This document shows, piece by piece, positions 1 to 6,953 of a DNA stretch of 64,000 nt. How positions within the stretch are numbered: the stretch's first letter is position 1; each line of letters starts with the position of its first letter. Below the pieces are notes generated by a model that saw only the letters and a program-made list of their open reading frames with translations, made no database searches and was not told the DNA's origin. Source of the DNA: Turneriella sp942492915. Its GTDB lineage: Bacteria > Spirochaetota > Leptospiria > Turneriellales > Turneriellaceae. Location of the stretch: positions 558,001 through 622,000 of the forward strand of contig OW818662.1 in assembly GCA_942492915.1 (NCBI GenBank). Direction: 5' to 3'. The translations under genes and the position numbers were made by a program.

Positions 1-1
1 T

Positions 2-1540
2 GGCTCATGGATATTTCGAGCAGCTAGTTATCCGCTATATGGGAGGCTCCATATAGATTCAGGCAATAGCTTTGTATTCAGCCATTCTGATTTTGCCGGA
101 GTCATTGAACTTTCGCGGCTCAGCCGAACACCAATACAGCGCGTGGCCCGGACATCTACAGGGGCGGCACTCACCAATATGGAAGTGCACAATGCAATGG
201 ATCGGCAATACCTGGTCCCGTGGCAAAAGAGCAAGGTGGAGAGCTGGCGAACTGCCTATGCAATGATAGAAGGTGATAAAGGTGGTCTAATATTTCAGCC
301 CAATATTCGGCAGGGAAGTTTATATGAAAACGTAGCGCAGCTAGACTACTCGCAAATGTACCCTTCGATTATGGTGAGGAACAATATCTCCCCTGAATGT
401 GTGAATTGCGAATGTTGTGCCAATGATCCCGATGTGCCACGGGCACCTGAAAGCCACTGGCATATCTGCCATAAGCGACAGGGCATTGTTGCCCAAACTC
501 TGAGTCATGTGTTAGCTCGCCGGAAGCACTACAAGGGGATATTGAAAAGAGGGGAGAATCCGGAGATTGATGCCAAACAAGGTGCCCTCAAGTGGCTGCT
601 CGTCACATCCTTTGGATATTTGGGATACCGAAATGCCAAGTTTGGTCGTCTTGAATCACATGAGGCAGTAACCTCGTTTGGAAGGGAGATATTGCTTAGG
701 GCTAAAGAGTTGGCTGAAGATATGGGCTATGAGTTTCTCCACGCCATTACGGATAGTATGTTTATCCGCAACCACGATAGCACTCCCATAGATAGGTCTC
801 AACTGGCATTACTGTGTCAGCGAATCCATGAAGAGACGCAAATAGAAATGGCCATTGAAGGAGTTTACTGCTGGGCTATCTTTCTCCCGTCAAAGGTCGA
901 CCCAGAAGCATCTGTGGCGAACCGGTATGCTGGGCTATTCGACAGCGGAAAACTGAAAATTAGGGGGTTGATTACGAGGCGAAAGGATATGCCAGCCTTT
1001 GTGAAGGCGTTTCAGAATGAACTGCTCGAACGTATGGCACAACACCCTTCTGTCGATACGCTGCGCCGAGAACATGCAAATATGGCCGAACTCTTCGAAT
1101 CATACAAGAATCAATTATACAACCGCTCGGTGCCTTGGCGAGACCTGCTATTGAGACGTACTGCTAGCAGGGGAGCAGGCGAGTATGCAGTTTCAACTGG
1201 AACCGCCATGGCATTGGAGCAAATGAGAAAGCGCGGTATCGAAATTCAAGCAGGGGAAAAGGTTAGGTATCTCGTGATCAACCAAGAGAGCAAGGTTGCG
1301 GAGCATCGTTACATGGCAGAAGAAACGGTACTCTTGCGCTCAAATAGGTCTCCCGTACTGTACGATGTGAACTTCTATTTTAAGCTTCTCTTAGAAAGCT
1401 ATGAAGAAATCTGGCAGTTCTTTGCCCCCGATAAGTATTTCGGATGGCTGCAATTCTCTGGAATTGAAAGGACGCTCTTTGATGACTTGGGCACGGGGGA
1501 ATCGGAGAGGCCCCATTTGGCAGAGACCCAAAACCATTGA
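2..1540 (+). CDS. family-B DNA polymerase, archaeal PolB-like, 5' truncated by window edge
   Basis: The frame is open from the first bases of the window, and the translation before the first possible start (GTG at 143) still reads like polymerase (GRLHIDSGNSF, then IELSRLSRTPIQRVARTS). The gene therefore begins outside the window. Motif A is seen as LDYSQMYPSIM with its catalytic Asp. Motif B is the KWLLVTSFGYLGY form. Motif C reads ITDSMFI, so the first Asp of the usual DTDS is Ile and the second Asp, the metal ligand, is kept. Several Cys residues (CVNCECC, then HICHKR) follow motif A, as in the PolB2-like group. Template-dependent DNA synthesis is the family role; activity here is inferred. 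The 5'-3' context is unknown, and the gene sits in an A+T-richer accessory stretch. Confidence 0.85.
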   Translation, partial: GSWIFRAASYPLYGRLHIDSGNSFVFSHSDFAGVIELSRLSRTPIQRVARTSTGAALTNMEVHNAMDRQYLVPWQKSKVESWRTAYAMIEGDKGGLIFQPNIRQGSLYENVAQLDYSQMYPSIMVRNNISPECVNCECCANDPDVPRAPESHWHICHKRQGIVAQTLSHVLARRKHYKGILKRGENPEIDAKQGALKWLLVTSFGYLGYRNAKFGRLESHEAVTSFGREILLRAKELAEDMGYEFLHAITDSMFIRNHDSTPIDRSQLALLCQRIHEETQIEMAIEGVYCWAIFLPSKVDPEASVANRYAGLFDSGKLKIRGLITRRKDMPAFVKAFQNELLERMAQHPSVDTLRREHANMAELFESYKNQLYNRSVPWRDLLLRRTASRGAGEYAVSTGTAMALEQMRKRGIEIQAGEKVRYLVINQESKVAEHRYMAEETVLLRSNRSPVLYDVNFYFKLLLESYEEIWQFFAPDKYFGWLQFSGIERTLFDDLGTGESERPHLAETQNH

Positions 1541-1578
1541 TGTTTCGCAATGTTTACTCTTCCATTTGAGTACCAATA

Positions 1579-1716
1579 ATGTCTACAGTATCTCAAGAAA
1601 CTCTATCAGATAGAAACTATTATCAACAACTAGAAGACAAACTAGTAATAGGAAGAGAACGTAGACTCATAACCAAAACCCGCAAAGCTGAAGAAAAAAA
1701 TACACCCCAGGATTAA
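1579..1716 (+). CDS. possible 45-residue charged protein
   Basis: An ATG-initiated frame of 45 codons begins 39 bases after the polymerase stop and ends in TAA. The product would be hydrophilic and rich in Lys, Arg and Glu, with no membrane segment. No convincing Shine-Dalgarno sequence precedes the ATG, and its 3' end lies inside the terminator hairpin of the opposite gene. It could be chance reading in A+T-rich DNA. No family is recognised. Confidence 0.25.
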   Translation: MSTVSQETLSDRNYYQQLEDKLVIGRERRLITKTRKAEEKNTPQD

Positions 1717-1728
1717 CTGAGGTGTATT
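1692..1728 (-). terminator. rho-independent terminator for the 1734-2297 gene
   Basis: Read leftward, an 8-bp stem (AATACACC with GGTGTATT) is extended inward by CAG/CTG pairs after one mismatch and is followed directly by a run of seven T. It lies just beyond the stop of the exported-protein gene at 1734-2297. Confidence 0.7.
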
Positions 1729-1733
1729 CGGGT

Positions 1734-2297
1734 TTAGAACTCGAAACTTAGAAAAGATTTGCCTGTTTGTTGTTGTCCTAAAGAGGTATGAGTACAAGAA
1801 GTTTTCCATACCATAGAATCTCCAGCAACAAAACTAACTGTATCTGGGTCTGTGTATACTGTATTTACAGCAGTATTTTCAGGTACTGTTATTAGAATAT
1901 CAGTATCTACATTATTCTTCGTCAGAGTATATACACAACTTACTCCAGCTGTTGTTGTCGATAAACGTGTCAATTTTACATTCTTAACCATTCCTGCTCG
2001 AGGAATGGGGCTTGAAATATTAACAGAGTTTGAAGATAAACCAACCAGCAAAGGAGTATATGCAATAAAAGCACTTGCTCCACTATCAGGTCCAGTCAGC
2101 TGCCCAACTTGAGTTGCATTTTCTACTGCTGTCTTCAAAGACTGAACAGTAGTATTCAAATCTGCTGCTGTAAGTGTTTCACCTGTAGTCCAGGTCTTGA
2201 TAGTTCCTGAGACTTGAAATGCGAAAAGGCCAGTGCCTAATACTAATAGAATACCTAAACCGCGCATTGCGCCTTTCTTAAATTCATTTATCAACAT
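1734..2297 (-). CDS. exported hypothetical protein, paralogue A
   Basis: This 187-residue protein has a hydrophobic export segment at about residues 12-30 (GLGILLVLGTGLFAF). Next comes the segment SGTIKTWTTGETLTAADLN, which it shares almost letter for letter with the product of 2352-2885. The 'GETLTAADLN' wording recalls N-terminal modules of phage tail-fibre-type proteins (weak inference). The rest is Thr/Ser/Val-rich, beta-like, with two Cys that may pair, and it ends in Phe. A GGGGG Shine-Dalgarno precedes the ATG. Function is unknown. It lies downstream of its paralogue on the same strand and ends at a clear terminator. Its DNA is more A+T-rich than the paralogue's. Confidence 0.7.
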   Translation of the reverse strand: MLINEFKKGAMRGLGILLVLGTGLFAFQVSGTIKTWTTGETLTAADLNTTVQSLKTAVENATQVGQLTGPDSGASAFIAYTPLLVGLSSNSVNISSPIPRAGMVKNVKLTRLSTTTAGVSCVYTLTKNNVDTDILITVPENTAVNTVYTDPDTVSFVAGDSMVWKTSCTHTSLGQQQTGKSFLSFEF

Positions 2298-2351
2298 TAT
2301 ATCCCCCTAGATTTCAAATACTAATTTTTTAGAATACGTTCATACATTCTT

Positions 2352-2885
2352 TCAAAAATCGAATTGAATGTACGCGTTTATCGTTCCAACTGTAGCGCCG
2401 GGACAATTTAATCGCCATAAGAGTGTATCACTAGCAACAAAAGAGACCGCATCGGCATCAGCCACATTGGCCGTGCTGCCTGCAGATACAGTCTGACTTA
2501 TTGCTGAGTCGGTCGCATTCTTGCGCAAGACAATGCTACAACTAACATCGATTGTATTCGCCGATATCTTTGCGGTGAAATTTCGTACAGAGCCACTTCG
2601 GGTCATGGTTGTCGGTATTTCCGAATTCATCAGTCCACTTGCTGTGAAGCGAGTATACTGATAGGTAGGAAAATTAAACGTAAAGCTTATTGAATTCTCA
2701 CCAAATTGGCCGGCGCTTTCAATGGCAGTTTTCAGCGATTGAACTGTTGTATTTAAATCAGTGGCTGTTAGTGTCTCTCCCGTAGTCCATGTCTTTATCG
2801 TCCCAGACACAGTGAACGCGAACAGCGCAGAAAGTCCGAATCCGATGAATATGCCGGTTCCTTGTTTGATTCCACGAAGCATCAT
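2352..2885 (-). CDS. exported hypothetical protein, paralogue B
   Basis: This protein is a paralogue of the 1734-2297 product: an N-terminal hydrophobic segment, then SGTIKTWTTGETLTATDLN and TTVQSLKTAIE, then a divergent Ser/Thr-rich beta-like part ending in IQFDF. An ATG also exists at 2909. I prefer the ATG ATG at 2885, because it has AGGAAAG as ribosome-binding site while the upstream ATG lies within the preceding lipoprotein gene. Two Cys in the C-terminal half are conserved in position between the paralogues. It appears to be the second gene of a unit begun by the small lipoprotein at 2894-3055. No family is recognised. Confidence 0.65.
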   Translation of the reverse strand: MMLRGIKQGTGIFIGFGLSALFAFTVSGTIKTWTTGETLTATDLNTTVQSLKTAIESAGQFGENSISFTFNFPTYQYTRFTASGLMNSEIPTTMTRSGSVRNFTAKISANTIDVSCSIVLRKNATDSAISQTVSAGSTANVADADAVSFVASDTLLWRLNCPGATVGTINAYIQFDF

Positions 2886-2893
2886 AGTCTTTC

Positions 2894-3055
2894 CTAGTTC
2901 ACTTTGCATTCACCAGCTTTATGCGTTCCAAGCACGCAATTCGGTGCGGTGCTGCTGCCGGTATCAGCCGCGGCGGCTGCCGGACTTGATGCGCTGTCTG
3001 AACTACCGCAAGATAGAGCAAAAGCTGCGGTCAGTAATAGTAAGTAAGTTTTCAT
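2894..3055 (-). CDS. small lipoprotein, 53 residues
   Basis: A short frame, easily missed, encodes MKTYLLLLTAAFALSC, a lipoprotein signal with Cys16 at the lipobox. A Ser/Ala-rich linker and a C-terminal part with two more Cys follow (NCVLG, GECKVN). A strong GGAGGAAAT ribosome-binding site sits just before the ATG. Its stop codon abuts the ribosome-binding site of the exported protein gene downstream, so the two are probably translated from one message. Mature size would be under 40 residues. Function is unknown, but the position suggests a surface or periplasmic partner of the two paralogues. Confidence 0.65.
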   Translation of the reverse strand: MKTYLLLLTAAFALSCGSSDSASSPAAAAADTGSSTAPNCVLGTHKAGECKVN

Positions 3056-3068
3056 ATTTCCTCCAGTA

Positions 3069-3100
3069 CCTGAGAGTTAAGGTGTACCTTAACCCTCAGG
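3069..3100. promoter_or_regulatory. 32-bp palindrome, candidate operator of the XRE regulator
   Basis: The arms are CCTGAGAGTTAAGGT and ACCTTAACCCTCAGG around a 2-base centre, with one mismatch. It lies between the divergent lipoprotein gene (start 3055) and the XRE regulator gene (start 3135). A TTGACA hexamer on the minus strand (3116-3111) would place the palindrome across the -10/start region of the leftward promoter. This is the classic layout of a repressor acting on its neighbour and possibly itself. Confidence 0.6.
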
Positions 3101-3134
3101 TGGTATATTTTGTCAATTAATGTCATATTCCTGA

Positions 3135-3380
3135 ATGCATCCGGTATATTCAGAGTTTCGAATTCGAGTCTCGCATCGTGTGAAGGAAATACGGACTCAG
3201 AAGGGGATAACCCAAGAGCAAATGGAAGAGGGGCCAAATGGAGTACCCTACAAAACCGTGCAGACTGTAGAGAATGAGCAGCGCGAAGTCTACCTGAGCA
3301 CTCTGTATCGAATAGCCAAACGACTGGACATCGATATTCGGGAGCTGTTTGACTTTAAAGACAAGCCTGTCAAAAAGTGA
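3135..3380 (+). CDS. XRE-family helix-turn-helix regulator
   Basis: This 81-residue protein is almost entirely one HTH_3/XRE domain: RVKEIRTQKGITQEQMEE (helices 1-2), then GVPYKTVQTVEN (recognition helix region), then a downstream helical part ending IRELFDF. Length is typical of single-domain Cro/CI-like regulators. It is transcribed away from the small lipoprotein gene, and the 32-bp palindrome between them is its likely binding site. The ligand or signal is unknown. No second domain is present, so control is probably by abundance or a partner. Confidence 0.8.
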   Translation: MHPVYSEFRIRVSHRVKEIRTQKGITQEQMEEGPNGVPYKTVQTVENEQREVYLSTLYRIAKRLDIDIRELFDFKDKPVKK

Positions 3381-3393
3381 TACGAGACGATAA

Positions 3394-3612
3394 TCACTGG
3401 CTGTTAAGGTGTCGGCTTGCCTTCGAGTAAGCCTGAACCCAGGTCATTGGCCTCTGTGAAGGGGGTTTTGGTCTGAACCGAGCAGTAGCCTCATTAGAGT
3501 GGTGCACCTTCAAGCGAATGAATAGTGAATCCACCCGCTGCCATTCAGCTTTGCCTCTTTGAATTCCGCGTTCCTATTTTTGCAGCTCCAGGTTCTTTCT
3601 TGCGAATGGCAT
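3394..3612 (-). pseudogene. decayed relative of the 59-residue protein at 6512-6691
   Basis: Read leftward, the frame gives KAEWQRVDSLFIRLKVHH, then RFRPKPP, then TWVQAYSKAS. These match KPEWDRFDSMKLRLIVHH, RFRPVVPP and TWAQAYKKTA in the 6512-6691 product. An in-frame TAG at 3574-3576 separates this part from a possible ATG at 3612. No other good start is present, so the copy looks dead. It shows that the small-protein module occurred at least twice in this island. Confidence 0.6.
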
Positions 3613-3926
3613 TACGAAACCGGCAGCCAAATATTTTCGGCTTAAGGAAGTCTTATTGGTAATTCTACTCGCAAGAGCTGCCGTAGTGGACTGGAACGGA
3701 AGCTATTGAATAATTGTTCCGAGGATTTGCGTCTGGAAAGGGGCAAGTAGAGCATGCAGGATCAGTTTATGATCGCAAATAAGTCGCTAATTTTCTCCTT
3801 TCGGATGACAGGGTTTGCCGGGCTAAGGGAGGATTCATTTCTCCTGTTCAGAAAAACCATACCTCCCCGATTGACGGTAAATTGACTTTACGGGCCATTA
3901 ATTCCCTGCTGAACACACCCCAGCCT
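3613..3926. other. intergenic stretch with no recognised gene
   Basis: No frame with a ribosome-binding site or family resemblance was seen on either strand between the remnant gene and the start of the repeat lipoprotein. Short purine-rich stretches (GGGAGGATT near 3829) are present but lead to no supported start. No convincing promoter or terminator could be assigned. Confidence 0.4.
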
Positions 3927-6368
3927 ATGAATAAACCGACTGATAGAATCTCTACCCTTCTCGTCGTGATGCTTATTATGTTTGCCATTCCTACATGTGC
4001 AGGTAGAGGTGCGGTAACGGAAAGCACAGGTACCGATACCGCATCCAGTGGGACAAATTCGGGATCACCAGGTCTCGATACGACTCCACCGACAATACCC
4101 GCTTCATTGACTGTAAATCCGGTTAACAGTTCTGCACTAAACCTGAGTTGGCTCTTATCTACAGACAATGTCACAAACAGTTCTGCGATGTCTTATGAAA
4201 TCTGCTCAAGCTCGACTCCCGGAGGCTGTGACACATTTACCGTTTCTACGGCCGTAACAAATGGAACAGTGACTTACTCCGCAACTGGTCTCCAGCCCAG
4301 CACTACCTATTATTTTAGACTTCGCGCAAGAGACTCGGCTGGAAATGTAAGTAGTTCAACTCTAGAGAGTTCTGCTACGACCCAGACAATTGGGAGTGTG
4401 AGCGCGCCCACCGCATCGCCGATTGGTGGTGTCTATGGCTCGTCACAGATAGTAACATTGACTAGTGCGACGGTAGGTGCAGTAGTGTGCTATACAACGA
4501 ACGGTACGACCCCAGCTTGCAATGCCAGTGGTGGATGCGCAGCAGGTACAGCTGGCACAAGTGCGACAATTTCGGCGAACACTTGGTTGCGGGCAGTCGG
4601 ATGCAAAGCGGCGTTTACCTCCAGCGGTGTACCGGGATGGAATTATACGATTGATGTGACTGGACCAGCCGCACCAACTTTTTTCGATGCGGGATTGCAG
4701 ACATTGGACTCTTATTACATTGATTGGTCGGATGCAACTGATAATTTAACGTCTTCTGCAAATCTAACGTACCAGATTTGTCGAAGCACCACAGCTGGGG
4801 CATGCGCTGCATCATGGAACACTACATATACCACATCAGCGGGTGTAACCAATTACACTATGACGGCATTTTCAAATGGTACAACATACTATTTTCAGGT
4901 AAGGGCAGTCGATCAAGTTGGAAATACGGGCACCCCTACTGTGGAAATCAGCCTTACTACGAGAGTCCCAATTACTGCTCAATGGGCCCGAATGAATAGC
5001 TCCGGTTTGGATAAAGCGTTCTTCACGGCAGTTGCGACTGATAGCTCGGGCAATATCTATGCCGCTGGTGAGCAGGCGGGCAGCGTCGAGTTTACGTATG
5101 GTACGGGTGTTTCTGCGACCGGGACAGGTGCACCAGGATACAAATGCGCCACCTTAGTGAAATACAACTCGGCAGGTGTAGCACAATGGGTGCGTGTGAT
5201 AAACTCTTCAAATGCGTTCTCGGGATCCGGCGTCTTTCGAGTGGCGATAGATAACTCTGGGAACATTCTCGTCGCCGGAGTAGCTTCGTCGAATTATACC
5301 TACGCGTTTGGCTCCGGTGTGAATCTGAATCCGGCCGCACAATATTCATCTAACGCTTTCCTTGCCAAATTCGCTTCTAATGGAACCGCTTTGTGGGCCA
5401 CAGGAGCGGCAGTCTCAAGTGATATCACATACTTCCGTGGACTTGCGGTTGACTCATCCAATGACATATTTGTAGTTGGGCTACAATATGGAAACAGTAC
5501 CGTCGATTACGGTAGTGGAGTAACGATCACTGCCCCTTCGGGTGCACCTTCGACGGCAATACTATTAAAATATTCAGCATCCGGTGTTCCTTTGTGGGGG
5601 CGTGGAGTCGCATCCGCCTCTGATCATACGAGTTTTCAGGATATTTCTTTTAGACCAGATGGTACACTTATCGCAGTCGGTTCTGCCAATGGAACTGGTG
5701 TAACCACTTATGGGGCTGGCGTTTCGGTTACTGGGAAGTCGACGTCGTACAATCCGGTCATCGTTAAGTTTGATGGGGCTGGATCGCCAATTTGGGCCAA
5801 GACGACAATTTCGGGCACCGACGGAGCCTACTATTCGCGACTGGCCGTCGAGAGTAGCGGCAATATATATGTCACTGGATCAAAGGAAGGTTCTGCCCTG
5901 ATGAATTTTGGCAATGGTATAACCATGACTAACCAAAACTCGTCTCGAAATGCAATTCTCCTCAAATTTGATTCGACGGGAAATGCCTTGTGGGCCCAGA
6001 CTGGATCGACAACGACCGCTACGACATACTTTTCTGGAGTTGCCATTGAAGCATCCGGAAACGTAATAGTCTCCGGTGGTCAATGGTCGAATGCGAACAT
6101 CCATTTCGGCAACTCGGTCTCATTAAGGGGTGGTAGTACGTACGGTAATCCAAGCATAATTAGATACTCACCGACCGGAAACCCATTGTACGGGCGGACC
6201 ACGATCGCTGACAGCAATAACGCTTATTTCGACGGTCTGGCTTTAGACCCGTCGGGCAATATTTTTGCCGTAGGTGGAATTTCAGGTACTATCAGTTTGG
6301 GAAACAGTGTATACGCATGGGGCCCCTGGGTTGGTGACTATTCACCTGTACTTGTGAAATACCAATAA
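3927..6368 (+). CDS. large lipoprotein with FN3 domains, chitobiase-type domain and SBBP-like repeats
   Basis: A TTG at 3882 is possible, but ATG 3927 gives a proper export signal (ISTLLVVMLIMFAIPTC), so I start there. The -1 Thr makes the lipobox loose, as spirochaetal ones can be. After a Ser/Thr-rich linker come an FN3 domain (PSTTYYFRLRARDSAGN), a chitobiase C-terminal-like domain (ASPIGGVYGSSQIVTL, CYTTNGTTP) and a second FN3 (NGTTYYFQVRAVDQVGN). Seven repeats of about 66 residues follow, built on W-A-x then xAVDSSGNIYVAG. The repeats resemble SBBP beta-propeller blades. It is probably a surface-exposed adhesin-like or binding protein; the ligand is unknown. Confidence 0.75.
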   Translation: MNKPTDRISTLLVVMLIMFAIPTCAGRGAVTESTGTDTASSGTNSGSPGLDTTPPTIPASLTVNPVNSSALNLSWLLSTDNVTNSSAMSYEICSSSTPGGCDTFTVSTAVTNGTVTYSATGLQPSTTYYFRLRARDSAGNVSSSTLESSATTQTIGSVSAPTASPIGGVYGSSQIVTLTSATVGAVVCYTTNGTTPACNASGGCAAGTAGTSATISANTWLRAVGCKAAFTSSGVPGWNYTIDVTGPAAPTFFDAGLQTLDSYYIDWSDATDNLTSSANLTYQICRSTTAGACAASWNTTYTTSAGVTNYTMTAFSNGTTYYFQVRAVDQVGNTGTPTVEISLTTRVPITAQWARMNSSGLDKAFFTAVATDSSGNIYAAGEQAGSVEFTYGTGVSATGTGAPGYKCATLVKYNSAGVAQWVRVINSSNAFSGSGVFRVAIDNSGNILVAGVASSNYTYAFGSGVNLNPAAQYSSNAFLAKFASNGTALWATGAAVSSDITYFRGLAVDSSNDIFVVGLQYGNSTVDYGSGVTITAPSGAPSTAILLKYSASGVPLWGRGVASASDHTSFQDISFRPDGTLIAVGSANGTGVTTYGAGVSVTGKSTSYNPVIVKFDGAGSPIWAKTTISGTDGAYYSRLAVESSGNIYVTGSKEGSALMNFGNGITMTNQNSSRNAILLKFDSTGNALWAQTGSTTTATTYFSGVAIEASGNVIVSGGQWSNANIHFGNSVSLRGGSTYGNPSIIRYSPTGNPLYGRTTIADSNNAYFDGLALDPSGNIFAVGGISGTISLGNSVYAWGPWVGDYSPVLVKYQ
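4975..6365 (+). repeat. seven SBBP-like repeat units, period about 198 bp
   Basis: Units begin at W-A/W-G positions near 4982, 5188, 5390, 5590, 5788, 5986 and 6184. Each contains a DSSGNIYVAG-like turn about 25 residues later and a 'K-Y/F-x-S-x-G' segment near its end. The regular spacing of the last five units shows tandem duplication, but DNA identity is low, so the duplication is old. Seven units would suit a closed propeller. Confidence 0.65.
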
Positions 6369-6511
6369 ATTACCTCGATGGTGTCGTGCCATGGGAATTA
6401 CCGATTGCCGTGCCGGACTAGTGTCTTCGAGGCTACAACTAAGTATGATATTCAGTGGCAAATAGCCTCGCTACACCCGAACCTATTTCGGTACAGATAA
6501 TCCCATGGCAG

Positions 6512-6691
6512 TCAATCACAGCCAGGAGTATGCACAGCTACGGCGGTCTTCTTGTAAGCCTGCGCCCAAGTCAAAGGCTTCTTCGGTGGAACGACAGGCC
6601 GAAAACGCTGCATCTTCTCATTGAAATGATGCACGATCAGGCGCAGCTTCATGCTGTCGAATCTGTCCCATTCTGGCTTCCTAAACCGCAT
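6512..6691 (-). CDS. 59-residue basic protein, third gene of the transposase-like cluster
   Basis: An AAGGAGG ribosome-binding site places the start at ATG 6691, overlapping the end of the HNH-like gene by 11 bases. The product is basic and aromatic (RKPEWDRFDSM, RLIVHHFNEKMQRFRP, LTWAQAYKKTAV), with no membrane segment. No family is recognised. A decayed relative lies at 3394-3612. Tight coupling to the two upstream genes suggests a stoichiometric partner of those proteins. Confidence 0.6.
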   Translation of the reverse strand: MRFRKPEWDRFDSMKLRLIVHHFNEKMQRFRPVVPPKKPLTWAQAYKKTAVAVHTPGCD

Positions 6692-6953
6692 TTTCTGAGG
6701 CCTCCTTAGCAATGATCAACTTTGCCAGCGACCGAATCTCTTCCTGAGTGAGGCCCTTGGTCAGCTTAGCTACGGACTCATGAACGAGGTAGACGTTGCT
6801 GAGTGCTACCTGACCACCTCGCTTAAGGGGGGTCTTCAAAGCTATATGGACATTCTCAGGCAACAGGGGTAACCCCGTGATTGCACAGCGATAGTCCTGC
6901 ACGTCTTCAAGCAGCCGTTTGAAATCGGCAGAGTTCATCTTCCATTGGCTCAT
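6681..6953 (-). CDS. degenerate HNH-like protein
   Basis: ATG 6953 is chosen because GGAGG precedes it and it overlaps the transposase stop as ATGA; an ATG at 6980 is less likely. The 90-residue product contains YRCAITGLPLLPEN, then LKRGGQVALSNVYLVHESV, then KGLTQEEIRSLAKLI. This follows the order of small HNH nucleases (Cys-x-x-T-G, H-I-x-P, GG, SN, VH). The catalytic His expected before the 'P..GG' is replaced (IALKTPLKRGG), so nuclease activity is doubtful. It is the middle gene of a coupled trio. A DNA-binding role is an inference. Confidence 0.55.
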   Translation of the reverse strand: MSQWKMNSADFKRLLEDVQDYRCAITGLPLLPENVHIALKTPLKRGGQVALSNVYLVHESVAKLTKGLTQEEIRSLAKLIIAKEASENAV

